Positions 1 through 8,938 of a DNA stretch of 64,000 nucleotides are shown here, piece by piece. The position numbers were made by a program, and so were the translations under genes. Every line of letters begins with the position of its first letter. Position 1 is the stretch's first letter. Location: positions 1 to 64,000 of the forward strand of contig JAUYRN010000015.1 in NCBI GenBank assembly GCA_030696775.1. The letters run 5' to 3'. The stretch comes from Sulfuricurvum sp. GTDB taxonomy: Bacteria; Campylobacterota; Campylobacteria; Campylobacterales; Sulfurimonadaceae. The notes beneath the pieces were generated by a model. It saw only the letters and a list, made by a program, of their open reading frames with translations, did no database searches and was not told the origin of the DNA.

Positions 1-1618
1 CTCCGATGATGGCATTAGCCCATGCCCATCCACGGTCACGATCACCGATCATCTGAACCTCATCGATCACACACGTATCGACTTCAGATTCAAAGCTGAG
101 CATCTCAATGGTGGAGCTGATATGGGTCGCATCCTCATCGAAGATCTGCTCTTCTCCGGTGATAAGTGAGGCATTTATCCCATGTTCCCGTAAATCTTCA
201 TACCCTTCCAATGCTAACAAACGCAAGGGGGCAAGATAATATCCGGTCCCTTTAGACCGTAATTGCTCCATGGCGGTATAGGTTTTACCGCTGTTAGTCG
301 GTCCGATATGCAAGATAAGTTTACGACGAAGTGAACGTGCGAGAGGAAAGAGATTTTTAAAATCCCGTACTGTTCGTGCTAACAGTTCTTGACGCTGTTT
401 TTTGACAAGCTCACCTGCAATACGACGATCAAAAGCGAAAAGGACGCGACGCACCACTTTGGCGTTAATATGCAGCGTATCACTCAGATGAGGCAATAAA
501 ATCTCATAGACCATCCCATACAAAGTAGGCTCATCTAAATTTAAGAGTTTTGCGTGCTCTTGGCACTCATCCATCAAAGATTTGAGTTCGCTCAAAAATA
601 CCGCGCGAAGCTCTCCCCCTTGTTTCTCAAACTGCGCATCGAACACTAAATCTTCTTCGCTCCAAATCAGACGGGTTATCTCTGCATGGCTTACCTGTAC
701 ATGAGTGGTGTGCAATAACGGCTCATCACGATAAGGCAAATCAATCGCTTGAGGATACTCAATAAGTAATTCCTCCCCTACAAATTCAATTCCTATCGCC
801 TGTGAGGGAAGAACGCGTTTTAATGTCTCCATCGTCAGAGGATAAAACGTGTTTGTATTGGACGGAGGAGCGCCTTTGAGCGCTGAAAGTATCTCATCAT
901 GTGTGAGATAGCGATGCGTGTCGAGTTTTAATGTCTTTAAAAATGCACTGATTTGCGCTTGCTTTTGGATGATGAATTCTTCTTTGAGCGCATTGATTTC
1001 AGGAACAAGTACCTCAAGATCTTCTTCATGAAGTCGTTTGTGATCCAACGGTGAGGTTTTGAGCACATGAATCTTAGAAAAATGTTCCTCGCCTATGTCA
1101 TAGACGATGGAAGCATAAAATTCGAGTCGATCGCTGTAATCAAACTTCCCTTCCAGTGCTTTTTCGAGAATCTCACGCTTGTGTACGTAACGGATATGCT
1201 CTAGCTTTGAAGCAATCTTTTCGGGAGTTATTTTACGCGTACGAACATCACCAAATGCCACATGTAAAGCAACACGCTCATCACGACTCATCTGGAATGC
1301 ATCAAAAAGCTCATCGATTTTTTCTTCCCGCTCATGCGGTTTTTCACGAGGTTTTGGATTAGGGTAGATTTTACCGTTTTGGGTAAAGAAATCAACAATA
1401 AGGTGTCGATTATCACTCTCACCCTCCGACCAAATCCTTCGCAGCGATTTAATAAGGATCTCTTTTTGAGTCGTCCCGTCAAAGATTCCAAGTGCATGTG
1501 CCAGCGCAGCCAACGTTTCATTGGGAACGCGCTCAATCCCCTCATCAAACCCCTCATCGCCGAAAAAATAGCGGATGGATTGGTTGAGTTTTATCATTTT
1601 TTTCTTTTTCTTAGCCAT
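1..1618 (-). CDS. SUV3-like ATP-dependent RNA helicase (partial, C-terminus beyond window)
   Basis: This is a superfamily 2 helicase resembling mitochondrial Suv3, which unwinds RNA with ATP. About 539 residues are visible and the gene runs off the left edge. The N-terminal ~420 residues are a poorly conserved charged region. Motif I reads HIGPTNSGKT near residue 433, and the DEVQMIGDRDRGWAW motif II, very typical of Suv3, lies near residues 520-535. The start is the ATG at 1616-1618 followed by a lysine run; an in-frame ATG seven codons later (1597) is an alternative. It is transcribed away from the rhodanese gene. The helicase C-terminal domain and any Suv3 C-terminal domain cannot be judged here. 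Confidence 0.85.
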   Translation of the reverse strand, partial: MAKKKKKMIKLNQSIRYFFGDEGFDEGIERVPNETLAALAHALGIFDGTTQKEILIKSLRRIWSEGESDNRHLIVDFFTQNGKIYPNPKPREKPHEREEKIDELFDAFQMSRDERVALHVAFGDVRTRKITPEKIASKLEHIRYVHKREILEKALEGKFDYSDRLEFYASIVYDIGEEHFSKIHVLKTSPLDHKRLHEEDLEVLVPEINALKEEFIIQKQAQISAFLKTLKLDTHRYLTHDEILSALKGAPPSNTNTFYPLTMETLKRVLPSQAIGIEFVGEELLIEYPQAIDLPYRDEPLLHTTHVQVSHAEITRLIWSEEDLVFDAQFEKQGGELRAVFLSELKSLMDECQEHAKLLNLDEPTLYGMVYEILLPHLSDTLHINAKVVRRVLFAFDRRIAGELVKKQRQELLARTVRDFKNLFPLARSLRRKLILHIGPTNSGKTYTAMEQLRSKGTGYYLAPLRLLALEGYEDLREHGINASLITGEEQIFDEDATHISSTIEMLSFESEVDTCVIDEVQMIGDRDRGWAWANAIIG

Positions 1619-1702
1619 AGTGTAAGTGTAGCTAAAAATTCTAAGGGGTATCTTTTTCTAGTTTTGATACACTTTTAAAAAATAGCAATTATGGGAAAAA
1701 AT

Positions 1703-2011
1703 ATGATTGATTTAAGTGTCGATGAGTGGACACAAAGCGAATACTTGACGAACAAACAAGCGTTAGAAGTGCAGGGAATACGCGTCGTATTGGTGGATAC
1801 TATTTTAAACCCTATCGATGGGGCAGAAACAATAACGTATAACCCGCCGTTATTGCGTGAGATGCCCAATGGAAGTGTATTTGTCTTTTACTGCGACAGT
1901 GGAAAGGGAACTCATTCACGTCTAAAAGAGTTTCGTTCTAAATTCCCCCATCATGTTTGTATCAGTTTGCGAGGGGGGAGAGGATATTGGAGACGGAATT
2001 TGAACGTATAA
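1703..2011 (+). CDS. rhodanese-like domain protein
   Basis: A single small rhodanese domain of 102 residues, a fold that often moves sulfane sulfur via a persulfide on cysteine. The active loop is visible as FYCDSGKGTHSR, followed by the usual late GGRGYW segment. The N-terminal part is shorter than in a canonical ~110-residue domain. I chose the second ATG (1703) because GGGAAAAAAT lies directly before it, whereas the ATG at 1691 has no ribosome site. The gene overlaps the next one by 25 bases, suggesting a four-gene unit with the DUF309, nitroreductase and MscS genes. The substrate is unknown. Confidence 0.7.
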   Translation: MIDLSVDEWTQSEYLTNKQALEVQGIRVVLVDTILNPIDGAETITYNPPLLREMPNGSVFVFYCDSGKGTHSRLKEFRSKFPHHVCISLRGGRGYWRRNLNV

Positions 2012-2328
2012 CGCACGCTTGTGAGGCATTTGTCCTCTCGCTAGAAGAAGGGCGTTATTATGATGCGCATGAAGACCTGGAGGCACTTTGGTTTCCGCGT
2101 CGCTTTGAAGAGAATGATGAGGTAAAACTGTGGAAAGGATTTATTAATGCAGCCGTTTGTTTTGAGCTCATTAGCAAAGGTCGTCCCAAACCATCTGAAA
2201 TTGCATGGAAAACGTATCTCAAATATCGTCCTTTGTTAGAAATGTGTAACAGCAAACATTGTCCAACTTACGTTAAAATAGTGCAATTATTAGAAAGCAA
2301 AAGGGAATTACAATGTCTGAATTTTTAA
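1987..2328 (+). CDS. DUF309 family protein
   Basis: A helical protein of about 113 residues with the DUF309 hallmarks YDAHEDLEALW (HExxE-like) and KGFINAAVCF. The biochemical role of the family is not established. The open frame continues upstream, but the likely start is TTG at 1987 because a strong GAGGGGGGAGAGG ribosome site lies just before it. This site sits inside the end of the rhodanese gene, so the two are probably translationally coupled. It overlaps the nitroreductase start by 16 bases. Confidence 0.7.
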   Translation: METEFERITHACEAFVLSLEEGRYYDAHEDLEALWFPRRFEENDEVKLWKGFINAAVCFELISKGRPKPSEIAWKTYLKYRPLLEMCNSKHCPTYVKIVQLLESKRELQCLNF

Positions 2329-2933
2329 AAGCAATGGCATTTCGTCACGCGTGCAAACGTTTTGACACGACTAAAGCAATACCAAGCGAGCAATTTGAAA
2401 GTATTTTAGAGGTGTGCCGAACTTCACCTTCTTCGTTTGGGATGGAGCCTTGGAGACTGATCGTAGTGCGCAATGAAAAACTCCGTAAAGCCCTAAAATC
2501 TTCCTGCTGGAATCAAAACCAAATCACCGAAGCCAGTGAATTGGTGATTTTTACCACGGACAATGACATTGTTCGCAGTGATTCACCCTATGTGCGTACA
2601 ATGTTTGAACGCCGAGGCATGCCAGTAGAGATGCTGGATACGTATATAGGTGTCTATAAAAACTATCTTGCCCCCATCGAAGAAGATGAAATCTTACTCG
2701 AGAACTGGACAGCCAAACAGTGTTATATCGCGTTAGCAAACGCAATGACGTATGCCGCAACGCTTGAAATCGACACTTGTCCTATTGAAGGATTTGATAA
2801 AGAAGAAGTTGAAGCGGTTCTTGATTTAGAATACGGTCACAGCGTCGCGGTCATCTGTGCGTTTGGATATCGGATTAACGAGCAAAGTCCTCAAATGCGA
2901 CTTCCGCTGAAATCGATCGTGGAGTATAAATAA
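2313..2933 (+). CDS. nitroreductase family NAD(P)H-dependent oxidoreductase
   Basis: A flavin-dependent nitroreductase of 206 residues, close to the usual NfsB-type length. The N-terminal RHACKRFDTTKAIP and the SPSSFGMEPWRLIVV segment are the FMN-binding landmarks; a late GFDKEEVEAVL stretch and a glycine-containing C-terminus complete the fold. It should reduce nitro or quinone-type substrates using NAD(P)H in the cytoplasm; the true substrate cannot be read from sequence. AAGGG lies seven bases before the ATG. The stop codon abuts the ATG of the MscS gene (TAAATG), so the two are co-transcribed. Confidence 0.85.
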   Translation: MSEFLKAMAFRHACKRFDTTKAIPSEQFESILEVCRTSPSSFGMEPWRLIVVRNEKLRKALKSSCWNQNQITEASELVIFTTDNDIVRSDSPYVRTMFERRGMPVEMLDTYIGVYKNYLAPIEEDEILLENWTAKQCYIALANAMTYAATLEIDTCPIEGFDKEEVEAVLDLEYGHSVAVICAFGYRINEQSPQMRLPLKSIVEYK

Positions 2934-3785
2934 ATGCTACAAATAGTAGAAAAAAAGTTGGAGCATTACGGTACTACGGCAGATTATTACGGTGATTTAA
3001 TCCTCAATTTTGCCACCGAATACGGGTTAAAACTTTTGGGCGCCATTGCAATCTTTTTGATTGGCAAATGGCTTGCAAAACAGTTTTTAAAACTGATGCG
3101 TCGCGGGATGGAACGTGCGCAAGTTGATGCAACTCTGATTTTGTTTTCCAGCAACGTCATCTATGTTGCCCTGATCATTGCTATCGTAGTCGCAGCCGCA
3201 AGTAATCTGGGGATCAATACGTCATCCTTTATTGCTATCTTCGGAGCAGCTGGGCTTGCAATCGGACTGGCACTTAAAGATACTCTCGCCAACGTTGGTG
3301 CAGCGGTACTGATTATCTTTTTCCGCCCCTTTAAAGTCAATGATGCTATCGAAGTTTCAGGAGTAGCAGGAACCGTCAAAGCTATCAACCTCTTTTCCAC
3401 AACCCTCACCACTGCCGACAATCGCTCTATCATCATCCCCAATGGAACGCTCGTAGCCGGAAATATTATCAACAATACCAGCAACATCCATCGTCGAATT
3501 GATCTTATTTTGGACATCGACTATCAAGATGATCTAAGAGTTGCAAAAGAGGTCATTTCAAATGTGCTGAGTGAACATCCTAGAGTGCTAAAAGAACCGG
3601 CTTTTGTCGTAGCCGTTGGGGCACTTGCTGCTAATTCCGTTCAACTTTACGCCAGGCCTTGGGTTTTTTCGGAAGAGTATTGGGACGTTCGATTTGAGCT
3701 TATCGAAGCGATTAAACTCAAATTTGATGAACACCATATTACTGTTCCGTTTCCACAGATGGATTTACACGTTCGAAAAGGGTAA
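2934..3785 (+). CDS. small-conductance mechanosensitive channel (MscS family)
   Basis: An inner-membrane channel of 283 residues that would open under membrane tension to release solutes on osmotic downshock. Three transmembrane segments are visible (residues ~25-45, ~63-85, ~92-125). The pore helix TM3 has the alanine/glycine packing pattern FGAAGLAIGLALKD. The beta domain (FRPFKVNDAIEVSG, then TTADNRSIIIPNG) and a C-terminal alpha/beta domain follow. The length matches minimal MscS. It is the last gene of the rhodanese-DUF309-nitroreductase unit and is followed by an intergenic repeat. Confidence 0.9.
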   Translation: MLQIVEKKLEHYGTTADYYGDLILNFATEYGLKLLGAIAIFLIGKWLAKQFLKLMRRGMERAQVDATLILFSSNVIYVALIIAIVVAAASNLGINTSSFIAIFGAAGLAIGLALKDTLANVGAAVLIIFFRPFKVNDAIEVSGVAGTVKAINLFSTTLTTADNRSIIIPNGTLVAGNIINNTSNIHRRIDLILDIDYQDDLRVAKEVISNVLSEHPRVLKEPAFVVAVGALAANSVQLYARPWVFSEEYWDVRFELIEAIKLKFDEHHITVPFPQMDLHVRKG

Positions 3786-3796
3786 AGCGTTAATCT

Positions 3797-3880
3797 TTAA
3801 CGCCATCGGAACACGTCCCGATTGGCTACGTTAACACTACGTTCTCCTCGGTGGAGTGCCCACGCACACATGTGTGCTGA
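3797..3880 (+). repeat. family-1 intergenic repeat, copy A
   Basis: An ~84-base element filling the space between the convergent MscS and MFS genes. It contains three consecutive hairpins: GCCATCGG...CCGATTGGC, then CTCC-TCGGT-GGAG, then the palindrome GCACACATGTGTGC, joined by CTACGTTAACACTA. Related copies are at 19011, 32448, 36341 (reverse), 54651 (reverse), and more divergent at 60957 and 18796 (reverse). The apparent reading frames through it are artefacts. Confidence 0.75.
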
Positions 3881-3893
3881 TATTAGCTGATCT

Positions 3894-4988
3894 TTATTGT
3901 CGCGTATGGGCATAAAAAGCCCCTGCCGCACCCAGAGCCGCAACTGCTCCACCGATAAATAAATACGTCGGAACATGCTGATACAAAAGTCCTGCCCCCA
4001 ATGCCCCCACAAAACCGCCCAATCCATACGAGACTCCAAAGAAAAACTGCTGTGAAAGTCGACGCGCGCTGTAAAGAGCAAACAATGTACTTATCGATGC
4101 CGTATGAAACAGGGCAAAACTAAATGCATGCAAGCTTTGGGAAATGGCCAAGAGTGCCAATGAGTTTGGAAATAAAGCAACAACAAGCCATCTAAATGCC
4201 GTTATAAAAGCAGTTACCCAGAGAATGACATATAAATTACGACGAAGAAGTGCCCCTTGAAAATAAAACATCACAATCTCAGCAATAACCCCAAAACTCC
4301 AAAGCCAAACTGTTGTATCAAGAGAAACTCCATGATCCGTGACATAAATGGTAAAAAAGTTATAAAAAGGTCCGAAGCTCACCTGCATCAAGAAAAAACC
4401 GACCCACAAATAGAGATGCGATAAAGGATTAAAAACACTCTCTTCGCTGTCATATTCTGTATTCTTGGTCTTTGTATGCTCTCTTCCGATTATTGCACCT
4501 AAAATCAACGTTCCCATCGCCATAGCAATCAAAAAGCTGATGCCGATTTGAGGCGTAGTCAACCAGCGTACCAAGACCAAAGCAACTGCAATAAATCCGA
4601 TTGAACCAAACAGCCGAATCTTCCCGTATTTTTCGCGTCCAATATGCTCCAGTGAAATCACCTCAACATAGGGGAGGATCAGAGCAATACCGATTCCAAA
4701 CAGTATATTCACACTCAAAAGCGCCCAAAAATGACTTAAAGCGGGATAAAAACCACTAGCACCGATCAGCATTAGGATAAGCGAGATATAAAAAACTTGC
4801 TGATTGAGAACAAACCCTCGCAAAAACATAAACGGGATGGCAAAGCGTACCAGTGGAGCGGAGGCGAAGATAATTCCTATCTCCATCGCAGACATTCCGC
4901 TCATGGAGAGAATCTTCGGGACAAAAATAACATGAACCCCGATAAGGGCAAAATAGAAAAAATAAAATAAAGCGGCGAGAATACTCAA
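3894..4988 (-). CDS. MFS transporter (LacY / 3-phenylpropionate permease-like)
   Basis: An inner-membrane transporter of 364 residues with about twelve hydrophobic segments, resembling the MFS_1_like group (sugar/3-phenylpropionate permease type). After TM2-TM4 the loop IGREKYGKIRLFGSIGF is typical of this group. A hydrophilic loop near residue 175 (REHTKTKNTEYDSEES) separates the two halves. The start is a TTG codon at 4988, one base beyond the TAG stop of the upstream RDD gene, so translation is likely coupled. The substrate is unknown. At 364 residues it is a little shorter than typical MFS proteins. Confidence 0.75.
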   Translation of the reverse strand: MSILAALFYFFYFALIGVHVIFVPKILSMSGMSAMEIGIIFASAPLVRFAIPFMFLRGFVLNQQVFYISLILMLIGASGFYPALSHFWALLSVNILFGIGIALILPYVEVISLEHIGREKYGKIRLFGSIGFIAVALVLVRWLTTPQIGISFLIAMAMGTLILGAIIGREHTKTKNTEYDSEESVFNPLSHLYLWVGFFLMQVSFGPFYNFFTIYVTDHGVSLDTTVWLWSFGVIAEIVMFYFQGALLRRNLYVILWVTAFITAFRWLVVALFPNSLALLAISQSLHAFSFALFHTASISTLFALYSARRLSQQFFFGVSYGLGGFVGALGAGLLYQHVPTYLFIGGAVAALGAAGAFYAHTRQ

Positions 4989-4989
4989 A

Positions 4990-5493
4990 CTAAGAAGCTT
5001 TAATGACGCATGTACCGCTGATGAGATCGTGCAGCGCTTTGTTGTCTTTACGAATCAATCCGACAAGAAAACCGCCTAAAGTGATAAGTGAAATAAAATA
5101 TCCGATAAAACGGACAATTAGTTTCGCATACGATGCGCGCTTAAGCGTTACGGCATCGACCACACGTACTCGTGCAAGTTTCTTCCCCGGCGTTTGTCCA
5201 CCTTTATGCCACAGCACAACCGTTACGAGCATGAACAGTAAAATTTGCACAAGAGAAACCAAAGGGTTTGGAGGATTTTTAAGGGCTTCTTTGTTCTGTA
5301 ACAACACATCCATTCCTCCTGCTGTATGCGTTTGGTCATAACCAAAAAGCGCAATGATGATAAGAGCGATAGGCAAACCAATCATAAAAATATCGGTTGT
5401 AAACGCCAGCGCTCGAGACCAAAAAGAAGCATAGTGGATAATAGGTGCAGTGAAAGTTTTTTGTCTATTTTTTTTAGGAGTTTTGGTACGCAT
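4990..5493 (-). CDS. RDD family membrane protein
   Basis: A small RDD-family membrane protein of 167 residues. A basic N-terminus is followed by three hydrophobic helices (about residues 33-50, 83-95, 127-147). The family's conserved Arg and Asp residues are visible in FWSRALAFTTDIFMI, and the GGQTPGKKLARVRVVD segment is the classic RDD signature. Some RDD proteins have been linked to ion or sodium/proton transport, but I cannot assign that here. It forms a two-gene unit with the MFS transporter. Confidence 0.75.
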   Translation of the reverse strand: MRTKTPKKNRQKTFTAPIIHYASFWSRALAFTTDIFMIGLPIALIIIALFGYDQTHTAGGMDVLLQNKEALKNPPNPLVSLVQILLFMLVTVVLWHKGGQTPGKKLARVRVVDAVTLKRASYAKLIVRFIGYFISLITLGGFLVGLIRKDNKALHDLISGTCVIKAS

Positions 5494-5654
5494 ATGGAAA
5501 TTATATCTAGATTACTGTTTGTTTACTAATTTATTTCATAATACTGTCATCCCAATTGATGGCAGCACATCAAGGGAGATTTCATTCTTTCAACACTCCT
5601 TAAGATCAAAGCGCTCAGGCTACTCCTCCTGAGCCATTTCTCACCTTTTTATGC

Positions 5655-5736
5655 AACAAAATAAATAAAAAAAACTTTTGAGATGATTTTTTCATCTTAA
5701 TCATTCGTATGGTCAAAAGAATATTATTCCTTTGAC
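5655..5736 (-). terminator. possible terminator region after flgE
   Basis: Read on the minus strand after the flgE stop, a near-perfect hairpin (GTCAAA-GAAT paired with ATTC-TTTGAC, 5712-5736) is followed by a second small hairpin GATGA-AAAAA-TCATC and then a run of eight T. This may end the flgE transcript. The rest of 5494-5743 has a further inverted repeat (GCTCAGG...CCTGAGC, ~5610-5634) and no convincing gene. Confidence 0.35.
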
Positions 5737-5743
5737 ATTCAAA

Positions 5744-7537
5744 TTAGCGTTTGATTCCCAGTAGTGTTTCTAGCAGTGTATCCGAGGTGGTAATCGTCTT
5801 GGCGTTTGCCTGATAACCACGCTGAATAATAATGAGCTGCGTAAGTGATTTGGACAAATCAACGTTAGAAGCTTCAAGTGCAGAAGATTGCATAAATCCA
5901 CGTCCTGCGGTTGCTGCTGTACCAATAATCGGGTCTCCTGAGTTTGCTGATTGAAGATAAACATTACCACCATCACTTACTAGACCTTCATTATTAGAAA
6001 ATTTAGCCATCCCGATTTGTGCTAGACCGAACGAACGACCATTTGAAAATGATCCAACTAACGTTCCGCTTTGGTCGATACGAATACCTACCAAATCACC
6101 ACCGGGGAAACCATCTTGAGAAATACCGCTGGTTCCTGATGGATTGTCAAAACTCGTTATACCGTCAAAACCGCCAATGGTTCCAAAATTCAGATTGACA
6201 GCTTGGTTCCCAGCCGCACCATTATTAGGTGAAAAGTCGATACCAGGAATATTGTATCCCGCAAGTGCCCCATTACTGTCAAACTGGACAATGCCACCTT
6301 CAAGGATATTTTCATGCGGAGTTAGCCCACCGATGGTACCGGGAACAGGAACAGTTATCGTATATCCCCACTCCGCAATATTAGTGCTTGTATTAACGTA
6401 TTGTTTACGAAAATCCATCTTAACTGTGTGCTTACTTCCCAGTGAATCATAGACGTCGATACTGGCCGAATGGGTAGCCGCATTCATTGCTTGAGCTTGC
6501 TTAAGTGAAGTTGATCCAATGGATAAGGAACCCGCCATAGTAGCAAAATTTGCCGTAAATCGCGTGTTGTCGATCGTTGTTACTCCATCATCAATCCCAG
6601 AAACAGCTATAGTTAAAGCCGCTGTACCAAATTCATTACTAACATTCAATTTACCTTGATCGTTTATAATTACCGTTGATCCAGATGATGCATCAGTGGC
6701 TAAAGCTTGCAGACCGGCTCTTAGATCTTCTGTTGTTTGAAAGTAATAAGGAGTTGTTGTTGGAAGTGCCACATTAGCTGCTACCACAGTTGCATCATTA
6801 GTGTATCGAAATTCTCGTGCTGTCGGAGTTGTTCCTCCATCAAATGAAACACTGATGCCTTGTCCTGGAGTTAGCTGAAATGCCTGTCCACTAGCATTAA
6901 ACATGACACCCACATCTTCTGCTTTTTCCCCTCCACCCAAACCAGCCGTAGAATCAAGAGCATAGGTTGGTCCATATTGAGTTACCGTTTCACTGGAACT
7001 CAAGTTGGCTTTTACTACAACTTGAGTGCTTGCGTTAGCTGGCGTTGTTAATCCAGGTGGGATCTTGATATTGGCAATCGGTGCCGTAGCGTCGACGAGA
7101 CCTGTATCCTTGTCTCGTAACCATCCTTGAACGATAAAACCATTATTATCTACAAAGTTACCAGCTCCATCAAATTTAAAGTCTCCCGAACGAGAGTATT
7201 TGTAGGTACTTCCTCCATCGCTAGAGACAACAAAAAATCCATCCCCTTGAATCGCAACGTCGGTATTTTTATCGGTATTTTGTATCGATCCTTGTGAGAA
7301 GATACGCGTCATCGAGCTGACCGTAGTTCCTAACCCAACCTGAACAGCATTTTTACCGCCTAGTGCTCCCTGTGGAGCGGTTGCAATTTGATTGGTTTGG
7401 GCTAACAAATCCGAAAAATTGGCACGAGAATATTTATAACCAATCGTATTAACGTTGGCAATGTTATTAGATTCGACGTCCATTGCAATCTGATGAGACT
7501 GCAGTCCGGAGACGCCAGAGTAAAGTGACTTTAGCAT
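5744..7537 (-). CDS. flgE: flagellar hook protein FlgE
   Basis: The hook structural protein of 597 residues. The N-terminus MLKSLYSGVSGLQSHQIAMD with ANVNTIGYKYSRANFSD is the rod/hook signature. FlaE and D1-D2 domains occupy the centre, rich in Thr, Gly and Asn. The C-terminal LEASNVDLSKSLTQLIIIQRGYQANAKT helix forms the inner tube. It is exported by the flagellar type III system. It is the larger of two tandem hook-type genes and has its own sigma-54-like promoter in the short gap upstream. It fits the size of the epsilonproteobacterial FlgE hook subunit. Confidence 0.88.
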   Translation of the reverse strand: MLKSLYSGVSGLQSHQIAMDVESNNIANVNTIGYKYSRANFSDLLAQTNQIATAPQGALGGKNAVQVGLGTTVSSMTRIFSQGSIQNTDKNTDVAIQGDGFFVVSSDGGSTYKYSRSGDFKFDGAGNFVDNNGFIVQGWLRDKDTGLVDATAPIANIKIPPGLTTPANASTQVVVKANLSSSETVTQYGPTYALDSTAGLGGGEKAEDVGVMFNASGQAFQLTPGQGISVSFDGGTTPTAREFRYTNDATVVAANVALPTTTPYYFQTTEDLRAGLQALATDASSGSTVIINDQGKLNVSNEFGTAALTIAVSGIDDGVTTIDNTRFTANFATMAGSLSIGSTSLKQAQAMNAATHSASIDVYDSLGSKHTVKMDFRKQYVNTSTNIAEWGYTITVPVPGTIGGLTPHENILEGGIVQFDSNGALAGYNIPGIDFSPNNGAAGNQAVNLNFGTIGGFDGITSFDNPSGTSGISQDGFPGGDLVGIRIDQSGTLVGSFSNGRSFGLAQIGMAKFSNNEGLVSDGGNVYLQSANSGDPIIGTAATAGRGFMQSSALEASNVDLSKSLTQLIIIQRGYQANAKTITTSDTLLETLLGIKR

Positions 7538-7572
7538 AATATGTCCTTCTTAATCACAAAGTAAAAATAATA

Positions 7573-7589
7573 AGCAAAAAATGATCCAC
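7573..7589 (-). promoter_or_regulatory. sigma-54-type promoter of flgE
   Basis: On the minus strand TGG-ATCATTTT-TTGC has the exact GG-N10-GC spacing of RpoN promoters (-24 TGG, -12 TTGC). It lies 36 bases before the flgE ATG. Hook genes in Campylobacterota are known to be RpoN-dependent. The -24 half departs from the TGGCAC consensus. Confidence 0.5.
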
Positions 7590-7592
7590 TAT

Positions 7593-8927
7593 TTAGCGAT
7601 GCATCTGCAAGGCTTTTTGAATCATCTCATCTACGGTGGTAATAGTTTTAGAATTCGCCTGATATGCACGCTGCATAACGATCATATCCGTTAATCCAAC
7701 CGACATATCCACATTGGAACCTTCCAAATAACCACTTTTAATACCTGCACCAGAAATAGTATTTCCTGATGCATCTGTCCAAAAGAGTGGCTTTCCGCTG
7801 TTTGAGCTCTCTGAATAATAGGTTCCGCTTTCAGTGTTTAGTCCCTGCTCATTTTGGAAGTGATAGACAGCTACACGACCAATAGCACTTTGGTGCCCAT
7901 TGGAAAAATCAGCAATAATGACACCATCTGCATTGATTCCATATTTAGTCAATGTCCCCCCTGATATTCCATCCGATATTGAGGATCCACTGAGACCGAG
8001 ACTATCAATCGAGATTACACCACTGTAATTACTTCCCAGATCGATACTTACAGCCGAGCCATCATTATTGACAGAAGGCAAAGTAGAACTAACCAAGCCT
8101 CCAGATGTACCAAAAAGTGCCTGACCATTTTGCGTATCGTAAACGATACTGCCATCAGCCGATGTAACCGTAGCGGCTATGTCCCAGGATACCCCCTCAG
8201 TAGGTTGAGTAGCACTTTTGGTAAATGTAAGCTTGAGTCGATTAGTGTCATTATTCCCACTTATAACATCAGAGCTGATAGTACGAGTCTCATTCGTTGT
8301 CCCAAGATTGCCAAAAAACTGCGATACAGTAGTAGGTATAACTGGATATGCAAGTCGTGTTGGAAACTCAAGAATACCTTGCTTCTCGACACCTGCCAAT
8401 GGAACATCGGTGGTCGGGTTACTGATAACATAGGCACCGCTGGTACCATTGGTTACCGTGTCACCATAATCAAACGCACCGTTATAGGCAAAATTTGTAA
8501 GCATCGTTCCATTAACGTATTGGCCATCACCCGTTACCAATCGATCGGTAGAAGAATTAATAGCGCCACTTACTTTTTGATAGGTATCAAATGCAAAGGT
8601 TCCATCTCTCGTAAAAGATGTTTGTTTGTTAGACGTTACACCAAACCATCCATCCCCTTCCAGAGCAAGATCATTAAATCGATCAGAAGCGAGCATCGAA
8701 CCTTGCGCAAATTGAATGCTTGTAGCTTGCAGTCTTGCACCATACCCAATGTCATTTGATGTTGGAGTATTACCGCTAGATACTACTTTACTAAAAATAT
8801 CGGCAAACTCAGCTGTCGAACCTTTATAGGCAGTCGTTGAAATATTGGCCAAATTATTTGAAACAACATCCATTCCAGATTGATTGCTCTGAAGCCCCGA
8901 GATTCCTGCATAATATCCCTGTGTCAT
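7593..8927 (-). CDS. second flagellar hook-type protein (FlgE2-like)
   Basis: A 444-residue paralogue of FlgE. The N-terminus YYAGISGLQSNQSGMDVVSN with LANISTTAYKGSTAEFADIF and the C-terminal LEGSNVDMSVGLTDMIVMQRAYQANSKT are the two halves of the rod/hook helical core. The middle domain is shorter and different from the 597-residue FlgE next door. In Campylobacterota the gene right after flgD is commonly annotated flgE or flgE2. It starts 11 bases after flgD in the fliK-flgD-flgE2 operon. It could build part of the hook or a hook-rod transition; sequence alone does not decide. Confidence 0.8.
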   Translation of the reverse strand: MTQGYYAGISGLQSNQSGMDVVSNNLANISTTAYKGSTAEFADIFSKVVSSGNTPTSNDIGYGARLQATSIQFAQGSMLASDRFNDLALEGDGWFGVTSNKQTSFTRDGTFAFDTYQKVSGAINSSTDRLVTGDGQYVNGTMLTNFAYNGAFDYGDTVTNGTSGAYVISNPTTDVPLAGVEKQGILEFPTRLAYPVIPTTVSQFFGNLGTTNETRTISSDVISGNNDTNRLKLTFTKSATQPTEGVSWDIAATVTSADGSIVYDTQNGQALFGTSGGLVSSTLPSVNNDGSAVSIDLGSNYSGVISIDSLGLSGSSISDGISGGTLTKYGINADGVIIADFSNGHQSAIGRVAVYHFQNEQGLNTESGTYYSESSNSGKPLFWTDASGNTISGAGIKSGYLEGSNVDMSVGLTDMIVMQRAYQANSKTITTVDEMIQKALQMHR

Positions 8928-8938
8928 TATAATTTCCT

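Noticed and set aside
1156-1678. Short open frames over the start of the Suv3-like gene
   Set aside because: They are shadows of the helicase on the other strand; the minus frame is continuous from 1618 to the window edge and matches the family.
3797-4081. A 94-residue frame overlapping the MFS end
   Set aside because: It runs through repeat copy A and the reverse of the MFS gene, with no ribosome site and no family resemblance.
5547-5585. A 12-codon leader-like frame before the RDD gene, behind AGGAG
   Set aside because: Too short and with no attenuator-like pairing that I could show; likely chance.
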